From NCBI RefSeq assembly GCF_014641455.1, contig NZ_BMHT01000006.1:124001-188000 (forward strand): a DNA stretch of 64,000 nt. Direction: 5' to 3'. The position numbers were made by a program, and so were the translations under genes. The notes below the pieces were generated by a model. The model was not told where the DNA came from, made no database searches, and saw only the letters and a list, made by a program, of their open reading frames with translations. Below, one piece after another: positions 1 through 8,637 of this stretch. Within the stretch, counting starts at the first letter, position 1. Each line of letters starts with the position of its first letter. Source of the stretch: Hymenobacter cavernae. GTDB lineage: Bacteria; Bacteroidota; Bacteroidia; Cytophagales; Hymenobacteraceae.

Positions 1-1
1 T

Positions 2-289
2 GCTACCGAGCAAGTGCAGTTTAAAACCTCGGCCGTGTGCGACATGTGCAAAGCGCGCCTTGAGAAGTCCTTGGCCTACGAGAAAGGCGTGCAAGCCGCC
101 AACCTGGATGTTTCCAGCAAGCTGCTCACCGTCACGTACCGCCCCGACAAGACTACGCCAGAAGCGCTGCGCACCGCCGTGCAGCGCACCGGCTACGATG
201 CCGACGACAAAACCGCCGACGCCCGCGCCTACGACCGCCTGCCCGACTGCTGCAAGAAGACCAACAACACGCATTCCGATACGCACTAA
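2..289 (+). CDS. HMA-domain heavy-metal-binding protein (5' end outside window)
   Basis: The reading frame is open to the left edge, so the true start lies upstream; a GTG at 14 is only an internal candidate. The visible part is one ferredoxin-like heavy-metal-associated domain: a CDMC motif (the CxxC that binds Cu(I) or similar ions), then the usual alternating pattern ending in RTGYDADDK. A Cys-Cys pair near the C terminus (PDCCKK) may be a second metal site. Proteins of this kind are small copper chaperones or the metal-binding ends of larger transporters. Which of these applies cannot be decided without the upstream sequence. A hairpin terminator follows closely. Confidence 0.75.
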   Translation, partial: ATEQVQFKTSAVCDMCKARLEKSLAYEKGVQAANLDVSSKLLTVTYRPDKTTPEALRTAVQRTGYDADDKTADARAYDRLPDCCKKTNNTHSDTH

Positions 290-314
290 GCGGCACACTT
301 AGCGTCCATGAGAA

Positions 315-340
315 AGCCCGAACCTAGGTAGGTTCGGGCT
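315..340 (+). terminator. Intrinsic terminator with CCTAGG in its hairpin
   Basis: A perfect 11-bp stem (AGCCCGAACCT paired with AGGTTCGGGCT) has a 4-base loop and is followed by TTTCTGT. It sits just after the HMA gene. The iterated CCTAGG palindrome forms the top of the stem and loop. Confidence 0.8.
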
Positions 341-371
341 TTTCTGTAATTATACGTTCTGTATTGGCCTG

Positions 372-932
372 TTACGAAATATCAGCTGTGAACTCCAGCA
401 CGGCATGAATAGCAAGCGGGCGAGTCAGGCGGCGGCGATTTGTGCCGGATATTTCCAGCGTAAAATCTTCTGCCCGTAAGTAATCCAACAGATTCAGGCG
501 GCTAGTCACCTCCATTGCAATGCGGGTAGCCCGCGGCTCAGCATTCACAAATGTTGCAATAGCCACTTTGTGATTGTTAGCCGTCAGGAAACAATTGCCC
601 GTTGCTAGGCTAGCTAGGTCGGGCATGTGGCGCCGGCTGTCCTGGCTATCGCCCCCTTGACATTCCAGGTAGCCGGCACGTAGAGTAACTGCTGTAATAT
701 CAGGCTGATCGAGGGTAGCCAAACAAGGCAAGGAGCCCGACAAGGTTGTTTCTGACAAATAAATCATGTCCAACGCCGGGTCCATTCGCGTGTTTATAGC
801 CCGGTTGCTTAAGCCGAAGTTGGTGCGTAGCGAACGGCGAAGGCCCCGGTTATGATCAATGGTGAGCATCACGCCGAGGATGATGGGCGGCGGAACTACA
901 GGCGCTACGAGCAAGGGTTTCATAACTGGCAA
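372..932 (-). CDS. Hypothetical protein, 186 aa
   Basis: I do not recognise this protein. It starts at an ATG, with a second in-frame ATG three codons later, and has no convincing signal peptide, although a hydrophobic proline-rich stretch follows the start (residues 5-22). The C-terminal half alternates hydrophobic and charged residues. It faces the HMA gene tail to tail and has no operon partner. Codon use is plausible for a real gene, but no family supports it. Confidence 0.45.
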   Translation of the reverse strand: MPVMKPLLVAPVVPPPIILGVMLTIDHNRGLRRSLRTNFGLSNRAINTRMDPALDMIYLSETTLSGSLPCLATLDQPDITAVTLRAGYLECQGGDSQDSRRHMPDLASLATGNCFLTANNHKVAIATFVNAEPRATRIAMEVTSRLNLLDYLRAEDFTLEISGTNRRRLTRPLAIHAVLEFTADIS

Positions 933-1186
933 ATAGGTAGTTCAGCACACCGGGTCTGAGATGAACTGGTCTGGAATAAACAGGAATCGACCAGCGATAC
1001 TGAGTAGCAGAACAGGTCAGCTCATTAACGAATCTTAGGCTGCTAAGTTGTTTAAGTAGAGCAACATGCGCTAAAAGTATACTAAATGGTTAATAAAGCT
1101 GGCGGAAGCTATTGTTATTTAAGAATAAAGTGGAAAGTGTTTGGTCAATTCACTATCATTAGCCGCTACCTGCTACGTGCGCGCTT

Positions 1187-1897
1187 ATGAAAATGACCTG
1201 TGTGCTGCTTGATGATGACCCGATTGTGCTGGACTTGTTCCGCACTTACATCGGCCTCACGGATGCGCTGGACCTGAAAGCCACGTTCACGAATCCGCTG
1301 GAGGCGCATGCCTTTCTCATACAGCAGCCGGTACAGGTACTGTTTCTGGATGTAGCCATGCCCCAACTTAGCGGCCTGGAGTTACTTCGCGCCCTGCGCA
1401 ACCCGCCGCTGGTAGTGCTCCTGACGGCTTACCCGCAGTACGCGCTGGAAGGTTTCGACTTGGATGTTGCTGATTTTCTGCTCAAACCCGTTTCGCTGGA
1501 GCGGTTTCTAAAAGCTGTGACGAAGGTCAGCAACCTAGCCCGGTCTCAGGTTATCGAGGCCGATGACTCCTTTTTTATTCGGGCCGATGCCCAGTATGTG
1601 CGCCTGTACTACCACGATGTTCTGTACATCGAGGCGCTAAAGGACTTTACCAAGCTGCACACCACCGACGGCCGCACTCACCTGACGCTGGTTAACCTGA
1701 AAAACCTGGAAGAGCAGCTGCCACCGGGTTTGTTCGTACGTACCCATCGCTCTTACCTGGTAAACGCGCGTCATATCGACTCAATCACCAACCTGGAAGT
1801 GCGCATTGGTACCTGCACGCTCCCCCTGGGTCAGACCTACCGGGAGCAAGTCACCGAGCGCCTGGTAAGCCCCTTCCTCATCCGCCGCCAACATTGA
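1187..1897 (+). CDS. LytTR-family response regulator
   Basis: A two-domain regulator of 236 aa. Residues 1-120 form a receiver domain: acidic pocket DDDP at 9-12, phosphoacceptor Asp55 in LFLDVAMP, the Thr of LLTAYP and the conserved Lys of LLKPVS. Residues about 135-232 are a LytTR DNA-binding domain, with its usual FFIRADAQYVRLYYHDVLYIEALKD-type opening (quoted in part: IEALKD) and the later RTHRSYLVN signature. LytTR regulators normally work with LytS-type sensor kinases. The adjacent kinase is convergent and of another type, so the partner is probably elsewhere. Confidence 0.9.
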   Translation: MKMTCVLLDDDPIVLDLFRTYIGLTDALDLKATFTNPLEAHAFLIQQPVQVLFLDVAMPQLSGLELLRALRNPPLVVLLTAYPQYALEGFDLDVADFLLKPVSLERFLKAVTKVSNLARSQVIEADDSFFIRADAQYVRLYYHDVLYIEALKDFTKLHTTDGRTHLTLVNLKNLEEQLPPGLFVRTHRSYLVNARHIDSITNLEVRIGTCTLPLGQTYREQVTERLVSPFLIRRQH

Positions 1898-1902
1898 GTT
1901 TC

Positions 1903-2032
1903 AGTTAACAATTACCATTTAACATCTATCATTTATCAATTAACATTTACCAGTTTGGCTAGTGCATACCTAGGTTAATTGCGCAAGCTGATAAATATCA
2001 ATTGGTAAATGGTAGATGTTAAATGGTAAATG
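1903..2032. repeat. Long inverted repeat between convergent genes, CCTAGG near its centre
   Basis: Two arms of about 33 bp (about 1905-1940 and 1998-2032), rich in the words TTAACATTTACC and CATTTAACATCTA, are inverted copies of each other. ACCTAGGT lies near the centre at 1968-1975. The right arm encodes the last residues (SFTI) and stop codon of the histidine kinase. It probably acts as a bidirectional terminator for the two convergent genes. Confidence 0.75.
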
Positions 2033-2897
2033 ACCTTGGGATGGTGAAGCGGAAGGTGGTGCCTTTTTGTGGTGAGGTTTCGAAGCTTAGCTGGCCGCCG
2101 TTGCGCTCCACAAACTCTTTGCACAGGCGCAAACCTAGGCCAACGCCGCGCTCATCGGCGGTGCCGCTGGTTGAGTAGGGGCCGCTTTCCCCGAAGATGC
2201 GGGTGCAGCCGGTAGCCGTGATGCCTACGCCGGAATCTGCAATGGCGACTTCCCAAAAGTCTCCTTTGCGGCTCGTTGTTATAGTCACGGTACCCGCTTC
2301 CGGCGTAAACTTAATGGCGTTGCTGAGCAGATTACGCAGCACCATGCGGGTCATGTTCGGATCAGCCAGCGCCGGACACGGCTGTTGCAGCATGTTACAC
2401 AGCTTGATGCGCTTGCGTTCTGCCTCCACGTTGACCAGCGTCAGCGTTTCTGCTAATAACTCATTGAGCAACAAACGCTCGGCCCGCACGCAGCCCTGCT
2501 GCGGCTGCATTACCAACCAGCTTAGCAGGCTGTCCAGCAGTTGCAGCGTCGTATCGAGTGTGCGGGTAAGGCGCTCTTTGTGAGCGGCTAGTTGCTCAGT
2601 GGGCAGGCTACCTAGGTCGAGCAGCGTGAGCAGGGAATGGAGCGAACTGAGCGGGCTGCGTACGTCGTGCGCCAAGGCCGAAAAAAGCAGGCTTTGGGTT
2701 TTGTTGAGTTCCGTTAGCGCTGTTTGCCGCTGGTGCAGGGCTTCTTGCTCACTGCGGAGCCGCCGGTTAGCGCGCCATTGTCGCAGCAATGCCCAACCTA
2801 GGCTTAGCACCATAAGCACCAACAGGAAGTCGCTCACAACCAATTCGCTCCGCACCAATGACCAAGGTATCAGGCTGAAGAGCGAAGCTAGGTTCAT
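2019..2897 (-). CDS. Sensor histidine kinase, HisKA/HATPase type
   Basis: A membrane-anchored kinase of 292 aa with one N-terminal membrane helix (about residues 18-38) and a short coiled coil, but no recognisable sensor domain. The H-box is ALAHDVRSPLSS with phospho-His77. The ATPase domain shows the N-box NLLSNAIKFTPEAG, G1 box ADSGVGI and G2 box GVGLGLRLC. Its ATG lies only three bases after the crtW stop codon, so the two are very likely cotranscribed. Its last four codons lie inside an inverted repeat. Lacking an input domain, it may sense through its membrane segment or a partner. No response regulator of the matching type is adjacent. Confidence 0.9.
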   Translation of the reverse strand: MNLASLFSLIPWSLVRSELVVSDFLLVLMVLSLGWALLRQWRANRRLRSEQEALHQRQTALTELNKTQSLLFSALAHDVRSPLSSLHSLLTLLDLGSLPTEQLAAHKERLTRTLDTTLQLLDSLLSWLVMQPQQGCVRAERLLLNELLAETLTLVNVEAERKRIKLCNMLQQPCPALADPNMTRMVLRNLLSNAIKFTPEAGTVTITTSRKGDFWEVAIADSGVGITATGCTRIFGESGPYSTSGTADERGVGLGLRLCKEFVERNGGQLSFETSPQKGTTFRFTIPRSFTI

Positions 2898-2900
2898 AGG

Positions 2901-3629
2901 CTACTTGGTTTGCCACAAGCGCCACCAGGGCAGGTAAGGCTGGTCGTGGTGCTCGTAATGATACCCAAAAAAGTAACAGCTCAGAAATGCCCACACATGG
3001 TGCCGCAGCTGGGTACGCGACTTATGCACGTTGTCAGGCGCGTGCTCGCCACGGTGCGGCAGGTACGTACCAAAGAAAAACAGCTGCACGGTCGCCAGAA
3101 CGGCCGGTAGCATCCAGAAGGCTATAACGTTAGCCATCGGAAAGAACAGCTTAAGCACATTGTAGGTAGCCGCCATCAGCACGACTTGCCACCATGTCAC
3201 GTAGTTCCAAGCAAAGCGCAGGAGCCACGGCAGAAAACCGGCGTGCCGGCCGTCATGGAAGTCAGGGTCGTCTTCGGTGGCCACGTGGCGGTGGTGCTGG
3301 TGGTGTTTGGGCAGCATCCGCGGGAACCAGTTGAAGGCAAACAGCAGCGCCGTGATGGTGCCAATGGCGTTATTCAGGCGCTTATTGTTGCTCACCACAC
3401 CGTGCATGGCATCGTGGGCGGTGATGAACAGGCCGGTGTACAGATGCGTTTGCACCAAAGCCAGCACGTACGGCCAAGGCGTTGCCCAATCAGGTTGGTA
3501 AAAAGCCAGCAGAAACGTAAGCAGCGCCGCCCACAGCGCCATAATCGTCAGCGCCGCCGCCACGCCTTTGCCTTGCAAAGACCTAGGCTTCAAGCGTTTT
3601 TGAGCGGATACAGGCTGGGCGGCTAGCAT
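2901..3629 (-). CDS. crtW: Beta-carotene ketolase of the CrtW type
   Basis: A 242-aa integral membrane di-iron enzyme of the fatty acid desaturase superfamily, predicted to add 4-keto groups to beta-ionone rings (beta-carotene to echinenone or canthaxanthin). Histidine motifs visible in order are HDAMH (about residue 72), HHQHHRHV (about 108), FGTYLPHRGEH (about 186) and YHYEHHDQPYLPWW near the C terminus. This set and the total length fit CrtW rather than a general desaturase. Several hydrophobic segments separate the motifs. ispH lies 70 bases upstream on the same strand and a histidine kinase follows after 3 bases. crtB, crtI and crtZ are nearby. Confidence 0.87.
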   Translation of the reverse strand: MLAAQPVSAQKRLKPRSLQGKGVAAALTIMALWAALLTFLLAFYQPDWATPWPYVLALVQTHLYTGLFITAHDAMHGVVSNNKRLNNAIGTITALLFAFNWFPRMLPKHHQHHRHVATEDDPDFHDGRHAGFLPWLLRFAWNYVTWWQVVLMAATYNVLKLFFPMANVIAFWMLPAVLATVQLFFFGTYLPHRGEHAPDNVHKSRTQLRHHVWAFLSCYFFGYHYEHHDQPYLPWWRLWQTK

Positions 3630-3699
3630 GTTCTATTTAATTTTTCGCAGAGGAAGGCGCAGCGTTTTGCTGAGGTCGTCCTAAACTTACTCAGCTACT

Positions 3700-4548
3700 C
3701 TATAACGTCAGCAGGGCGTCGCGCACATTTTCCATGAGCCACATGGGCGTGCTGGTGGCGCCACAAATGCCCACCGACTGCCCCGGCTGAAACCATTGAG
3801 GCTGAATCTCTTCTACTTTGGAAATGAAGTGCGTGTTCGGATTGGTGTCTTTGCACACCTGGTAAAGCACTTTTCCGTTGCTGCTTTTCGTGCCCGACAC
3901 GAACACAATCTGGTCAAACTGAGCGGAGAAGCGCCGCAGGTCTTTGTCGCGGTTGCTTACCTGTCGGCAGATAGTATCGTTGGCAGTCACGGAGTAGCCG
4001 CGCTGTTCCAGCTCATCCTTGATGCGGTAGAAAGAGTCGGTGCTTTTGGTGGTCTGGCTGTAGAGCGTCACGTTGCTGGGCAGCTCGTGGCGCAGCAACT
4101 CGTCCAGATTCTCAAACACGACGGCATTGCCGCTGGTCTGCCCCAGCAGGCCGCGCACCTCCGCGTGGCCATGTTTGCCATAGATGAAAATCTGCTCCTG
4201 CTTGTCGTAGCTGGTCTTGATGCGGTTTTGCAGCTTCAACACCACCGGGCAAGAGGCATCAATCAGCGTGAGGTTGTTTTCCAGGGCCGTCTGGTAGGTG
4301 CTGGGTGGCTCCCCGTGGGCGCGAATCAGCACGGCTTCGTTGCGAAGCTGCGCAAACGTGTCGTAGTCGATGATGCGCAGGCCGCGCTTTTCAAGGCGCT
4401 CCACTTCTTCATCGTTGTGCACGATGTCGCCCAGGCAATACAGATAGCCCTGGTCTTGCAGAATATCTTCGGCCATCTGAATGGCATATATGACGCCGAA
4501 GCAGAAGCCGGAATTGGGGTCGATACGGACGCTCAGTTGGTGCGGCAT
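3700..4548 (-). CDS. ispH: 4-hydroxy-3-methylbut-2-enyl diphosphate reductase
   Basis: The last enzyme of the MEP (non-mevalonate) isoprenoid pathway. It reduces HMBPP to IPP and DMAPP with an iron-sulfur cluster. The 282-aa length is normal. The three cluster cysteines are C16 (GFCFGV), C100 (DASCPVV) and C194 (TICRQVSNR). Other family signatures are RAHGEPP, YGKHGHAEVRGL, SQTTKST, SGTKSSNGK and the closing GICGATSTP. It is upstream of crtW on the same strand, which fits a shared supply of carotenoid precursors. The gene is normally essential where the MEP pathway is the only isoprenoid route. Confidence 0.95.
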   Translation of the reverse strand: MPHQLSVRIDPNSGFCFGVIYAIQMAEDILQDQGYLYCLGDIVHNDEEVERLEKRGLRIIDYDTFAQLRNEAVLIRAHGEPPSTYQTALENNLTLIDASCPVVLKLQNRIKTSYDKQEQIFIYGKHGHAEVRGLLGQTSGNAVVFENLDELLRHELPSNVTLYSQTTKSTDSFYRIKDELEQRGYSVTANDTICRQVSNRDKDLRRFSAQFDQIVFVSGTKSSNGKVLYQVCKDTNPNTHFISKVEEIQPQWFQPGQSVGICGATSTPMWLMENVRDALLTL

Positions 4549-4792
4549 AGCTTCCTAACCGTTAAACCCAGCAGAAGGTTGTAAGCGTTACTGAGGAAGT
4601 TACAAGTATTCTGACCGAGCTTGCTGTAGTTGAGCTTATTTTCTGACTAAACCTTTCAAATCAACTTACTGATCCTATTTTTTGGCCGACAATTTCTTTG
4701 CTGCTCTTTACCCGGAAACAACTAAAACGCATGAAAATTCTGCCTGTCATAGCTTCTCCGGCATGCTACTTTCCGCAACCTAGGTCTTAAAC

Positions 4793-5326
4793 CTAGCTCT
4801 TTACGCCGTTAAGCTTCTGAGCCTCTTCAGCGCTTACTTTGCCGTGCTTGAGGAGGTAATTACGTATCGTCTGAAATCCTGCGGCATCCAGACCAGAGCT
4901 AGGGTGCTTCAGTAAGCTAGCTATCAGCATCTGTCGGTCTTCCTCAACGTGCTTACTCATCCCCAGAAAGCTAGGCAGATTTGTTTCTACGCTAAAACGC
5001 AAGTAACGCACTTCGGCATTCTGTGGGTTGAGCGCTACGGCCTGCTCAAACGTGTGAGCCGCCGCCTGCACGTAGCGGAGCTTTTCCAGCAACGACGCAT
5101 CGCGGGCCTTAATAGCCTCAGCAGCACCTTTGTAGCCTAGCACCACGGGGTCGCGCTGATCGTAGCTGGCCATGAGCTGATAGAACTTCTCACCGGCTGC
5201 CTCATCCGCCGCTGCTTTTTCGTAGTGCCGCCGCAGGGCAGCAATTGCATAGGGTGAGGTGGTAGGATCAGACACAGTAGAAGTCAGGGTAAAAAGCAGT
5301 GAGCAAAAGAAGATAAGCAGTTTCAC
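4793..5326 (-). CDS. Exported hypothetical protein with TPR-like helices, last gene of crtI-crtB unit
   Basis: A 177-aa protein with a signal peptide at residues 1-19 (hydrophobic LLIFFCSLLFTLTS). The mature part is mostly alpha-helical. Around residues 85-110 the pattern AHTFEQAVALNPQNAEVRYL looks like a single tetratricopeptide repeat. It begins 18 bases after the crtB stop codon, so it is probably cotranscribed with crtB. The role is unknown. A periplasmic or lipid-facing helper for carotenoid synthesis is only a guess from position. Confidence 0.7.
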   Translation of the reverse strand: MKLLIFFCSLLFTLTSTVSDPTTSPYAIAALRRHYEKAAADEAAGEKFYQLMASYDQRDPVVLGYKGAAEAIKARDASLLEKLRYVQAAAHTFEQAVALNPQNAEVRYLRFSVETNLPSFLGMSKHVEEDRQMLIASLLKHPSSGLDAAGFQTIRNYLLKHGKVSAEEAQKLNGVKS

Positions 5327-5344
5327 ACGGCAACCATTTCGTTA

Positions 5345-6187
5345 TCAGATAGCCCGCAGGCGATAACGAAAGTACGAACCCATGAGCAATAAGATTTTTG
5401 TGTTGTCTGGCACGCGCACCCGCTCCCCCAGGATTCGGGCCGCCGGCAGCTGCCGGATCTTGTGAAAAAGCTTCAGATAATACACGTACGCCAGGTACAC
5501 GCCCAGGCGTGCGGCGCGCGGCAACTGCACGATACCTGCGTAGGCCGCATCAAAATCGGCACGGATGTCGGCTTCGATTTCGTGCTTCGTTGCGTCGTCG
5601 AACTTTTCGTACACCACGCCGGGGAAATACACGCGGCCCCGCTCTTCGTAGTCGGAGCGGATATCGCGCAGGAAGTTGACTTTCTGAAACGCCGAACCTA
5701 GCCTCCGCGCAGGCTCGCGCAGGCGCTCAAACATGGCCTTGTCGCCCTCGCAGAAAATGCGCAGGCACATTAGCCCCACCACTTCCGCCGAGCCGTAGAT
5801 GTACTCCTCGTAGAGCGACTGGTTGTAGCGGTTGTCTTCCAGGTCCATCTCCATACTCCGCAGAAACGCATCGATAAATTCCCGGTCGATGCCGTAGCGG
5901 TGCACCATGAGCTGAAAGGCGTGCAGCACCGGACTCAGGCTGAAGCGCAAGGCCAAGGCCTCGTCGGTCTGGCGCTTGAAGTCGGCAAATAGCGCCGCCT
6001 TATCGTGGTCGTGGAAGGTATCCACGATTTCATCGGCCCAGCGCACGAAGCCATAGACGGCGTACACCGGCAAGTGAAACCGCCGATCCAGGGTGCGAAT
6101 GCCCAGCGTAAACGACGTGCTGTAGCGCGCAGTAATCAGCTTGCTGCACGCCAGGCTGGTGTCATCAAAAAGGGCAACGTGGTCCAC
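5345..6187 (-). CDS. crtB: Phytoene synthase
   Basis: A squalene/phytoene synthase family member (280 aa) that condenses two geranylgeranyl diphosphates to phytoene, the first committed carotenoid step. It opens with the typical CSKLITARYSTSF. The first aspartate-rich motif is about residues 51-55 (RWADEIVD) and the second is DLEDNRY near residue 117. KVNFLRDIRSDYEERGR near residue 168 is the characteristic third block. The start chosen is a GTG at 6187, which places the family opening at the expected distance. crtI is 115 bases upstream, and a small exported protein follows 18 bases downstream. Confidence 0.93.
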   Translation of the reverse strand: MDHVALFDDTSLACSKLITARYSTSFTLGIRTLDRRFHLPVYAVYGFVRWADEIVDTFHDHDKAALFADFKRQTDEALALRFSLSPVLHAFQLMVHRYGIDREFIDAFLRSMEMDLEDNRYNQSLYEEYIYGSAEVVGLMCLRIFCEGDKAMFERLREPARRLGSAFQKVNFLRDIRSDYEERGRVYFPGVVYEKFDDATKHEIEADIRADFDAAYAGIVQLPRAARLGVYLAYVYYLKLFHKIRQLPAARILGERVRVPDNTKILLLMGSYFRYRLRAI

Positions 6188-6302
6188 GGAAATGTTGAGT
6201 TTTGAATGTTGAATTAGCTGGTAAGTACGACTGCTGCGTTGGTACGAATAAGCCGCTGAGGAAGGTTCGAGCCTAGCTTATTCATAACGCAGCACTCAAA
6301 AG

Positions 6303-7784
6303 TTAAAACTCCTTTTCGACTTCTTTCGCCACGACTTGCCCGGAAATAAGCGAAGGTGGCACGCCGGGACCAGGCACCGTAAGCTGGCCCGTGAAATATA
6401 AGTTACTCACTTTCTTGCTTTTCAGTGCAGGCTTCAGGATAGCCGTCTGCCGCAGCGTGTTAGCGAGGCCGTAGGCGTTGCCTTTGTAGCTGTGGTAATC
6501 GGCCATGAAGTCACGGTGGGCGTAGCTGCGCTTGAACACTACGGCGTCGCGGATGGTCTGGCCGCAGTGCCGCTCCAGCCGCTCCATAATCAGGTGGTAA
6601 TAATGCTCCCGCGTCTCTTCCGAATCCGGCAGATCGGGTGCGACGGGCATGAGCAGGAAGAGGTTTTCGCAACCGGCCGGCGCTACGCTGGGGTCAGTTT
6701 TGGAAGGAGTAGAAGCATAGAAGAGTGGCTTGCTTGGCCACTGCGGCTGCTCGTATATCTCACGGGCGTGCCCTTCAAAATCCTCATCGAAGAACAGGTT
6801 ATGGTGCTGTAGCCAGTCGAGGCGCTTGTTCAAACCTAGGTAAAACAGCAACGACGACGGCGCCAACGTGCGCGAATCCCAATACTTTTCGTCGTAGTGG
6901 CGGTATTCCGGTTTAAGCAAATGCTGCTCAGCGTGATGATAGTCAGCACCGGCCACGACCACATCGGCAGCGCGGAAGCCATTGGCTGTCAGCACACCCG
7001 TGGCGCGGCTATTTTCCACCCTGATTTCCTGCACTTCCTGATTGTATTCCAGCGCCACGCCCTGCTCCTGGGCTAGTTTCACCATGCCTTCCACAATCTT
7101 ATGCATACCGCCCATCGGGTACCAGGTGCCCAAAGCTAGGTCGGCGTAGTTCATCAGCGAGTAAAGCGCGGGCGTATTTTGAGGCGTAGCGCCAAGAAAC
7201 AGCACCGGAAACTCCATCAGCTTAATGAGCTTTTCGTGCTTGAAAAACTTCCGAATGTGCTTGCTCATGCTCTGCAACACATCCAGCCGCACGGCATCAA
7301 CGAGCAAGCGCGGGTCGGTAAACTCCAGCAACGAGCGCCCCGGCATGTGCACGAATTTATTGATACCGACTTCATACTTATAAGCCGCCTGCCGCAGAAA
7401 CTCATCCAAACGGGCAGCGCTGCCGGGCTCGATGCTCTCAAAAAGCTGCCGCAGCGCCGGCATCTGCGCCGGAATGTTCACGCAGTCGTTGCCGGCAAAA
7501 ACCACTTGGTACGACGGGTCGAGCCGCACCAGATCGTAGTAATCAGCCACCCGATGCCCAAATCGCCCGAAGTACTGTTCAAACACATCGGGCATCCAGT
7601 ACCAGCTAGGTCCCATATCGAAGGTGAAGCCTTCGGCCCGGAACACCCGCGCGCGCCCGCCGGGGCCTTCATTCTTTTCCAGCAGCGTAACGCGGTAGCC
7701 GCGCTGAGCCAGGGAAGTAGCCGCCGATAAGCCCGCGAAGCCGGCTCCGATAACAATAACGTGTTTTGACTGTGGATTGCTCAA
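6303..7784 (-). CDS. crtI: Phytoene desaturase
   Basis: An FAD-dependent desaturase of the CrtI family that converts phytoene to lycopene. The N-terminal dinucleotide fold is HVIVIGAGFAGLSAA, followed by an acidic residue in LLEKNEGPGGRA. The C-terminal signature is YFTGQLTVPGPGVPPSLISG (20 residues). The frame stays open up to a TTG at 7862, but that would add 26 residues of non-family sequence. A TTG at 7784 (protein of 493 aa starting just before the FAD fold) fits the family better, and no ATG is available. The gene lies between the ECF sigma gene upstream and crtB downstream. No lycopene cyclase is in the window. Confidence 0.92.
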   Translation of the reverse strand: MSNPQSKHVIVIGAGFAGLSAATSLAQRGYRVTLLEKNEGPGGRARVFRAEGFTFDMGPSWYWMPDVFEQYFGRFGHRVADYYDLVRLDPSYQVVFAGNDCVNIPAQMPALRQLFESIEPGSAARLDEFLRQAAYKYEVGINKFVHMPGRSLLEFTDPRLLVDAVRLDVLQSMSKHIRKFFKHEKLIKLMEFPVLFLGATPQNTPALYSLMNYADLALGTWYPMGGMHKIVEGMVKLAQEQGVALEYNQEVQEIRVENSRATGVLTANGFRAADVVVAGADYHHAEQHLLKPEYRHYDEKYWDSRTLAPSSLLFYLGLNKRLDWLQHHNLFFDEDFEGHAREIYEQPQWPSKPLFYASTPSKTDPSVAPAGCENLFLLMPVAPDLPDSEETREHYYHLIMERLERHCGQTIRDAVVFKRSYAHRDFMADYHSYKGNAYGLANTLRQTAILKPALKSKKVSNLYFTGQLTVPGPGVPPSLISGQVVAKEVEKEF

Positions 7785-8065
7785 ACGTGCGGAATAGATG
7801 AGGTGGTTGCAAGCTACAAAGCCGGGCCCTACTTTGTTTTGCCGCCGCGCTTCGCCGCCCAAACCTAGGTTTGCCGCGCCTAATGTTCAGCTGCAAAAAA
7901 TCAAAATTATCTTTCAACAAAACAGCTCGCACCGCCCTAGCTTTTGAAGGCCAGCGCAATGCGAGCTGTGATAAAAACAACGGACCGCAAGCGACGGGGC
8001 TTATTGCCAATGTCACCTACGGCCCGCGATACGCCCAGGCGGCAGTTGTACTCTCTCCCTATTCC

Positions 8066-8581
8066 CTACACGCCCGGGGCGTATACCGTCAGCGCCTGTT
8101 TAAGTTCCTTGCGGGCAATGTGAATCCGGTTCTTCACCGTACCAATCGGAATTTGCAGCTTCTCCGCAATTTCCAGGTACTTATACCCGATGTAGTACAT
8201 CATAAACGGCGTTCGATAGTCAGCACTCAGGTTCGCAATTGCTTCGTTGATATCTGTTACTACGAAGTCACTGGTTGCACCGTTGTGTGTAATGTAATTC
8301 TCATCCGTGTTGAAGTACTGAAAGTACTCGGTGCTATCAATATTACTATTGCGCTTAGTAATCTTGTTGTAGTTGTTAATGAAGGTGTTGCGCATGATGG
8401 TATACAACCACGCCTTCAAATTGGTGCCCGCCTTAAACTTGTCTTTGTTTAACAAGGCTTTCAACAAGGTCTCCTGCACCAGGTCCTTCGCATCATCAGC
8501 GTCGCGGGTCAGGTTCATCGCCACGGGCTTTAGAGAGTAAGAAATCTTCTGTACCTGATCTGTAAATTCCAAAGAGGTCAT
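8066..8581 (-). CDS. ECF-family RNA polymerase sigma factor
   Basis: A 171-aa group 4 sigma factor. Region 2 spans about residues 10-75 (DADDAKDLVQETLLKALLN, then LKAWLYTIMRNTFINNY). Region 4 is at 110-165 with the helix-turn-helix YLEIAEKLQIPIGTVKNRIH. This form is common in Bacteroidota, where it is often upstream of carotenoid genes. No anti-sigma factor gene is adjacent, so control must act at expression level or through an unlinked partner. It precedes crtI on the same strand with a 280-base gap. A role in light or stress induction of crtIB is an inference from gene order and from light-controlled ECF factors such as CarQ. Confidence 0.93.
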   Translation of the reverse strand: MTSLEFTDQVQKISYSLKPVAMNLTRDADDAKDLVQETLLKALLNKDKFKAGTNLKAWLYTIMRNTFINNYNKITKRNSNIDSTEYFQYFNTDENYITHNGATSDFVVTDINEAIANLSADYRTPFMMYYIGYKYLEIAEKLQIPIGTVKNRIHIARKELKQALTVYAPGV

Positions 8582-8612
8582 ACTGTCTAGCTTTTTGTGG
8601 CAAAAGGTTAAA

Positions 8613-8620
8613 CAAATATA
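8613..8620 (-). promoter_or_regulatory. Candidate Bacteroidota -7 element for the ECF sigma gene
   Basis: On the minus strand the sequence is TATATTTG, matching the Bacteroidota -7 consensus TAnnTTTG, about 32 bases before the ATG. No clear TTG -33 element is visible at the usual distance. Confidence 0.5.
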
Positions 8621-8637
8621 CGAGGTTGTTAAGAAGT

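Noticed and set aside
1187..2897. LytTR regulator and histidine kinase as one two-component pair
   Set aside because: They are convergent, separated by a strong inverted repeat, and the kinase is HisKA type whereas LytTR regulators usually pair with LytS-type kinases. The kinase is linked to crtW instead.
3700..4584. Long plus-strand ORF opposite ispH (262 codons)
   Set aside because: A shadow of ispH caused by GC-rich codon structure. Similar long shadows occur opposite the SBBP, OmpA-like and carotenoid genes.
6303..7862. crtI starting at the TTG at 7862
   Set aside because: The 26 extra residues have no family similarity and include a CCTAGG-rich leader; the TTG at 7784 sits directly before the FAD fold.
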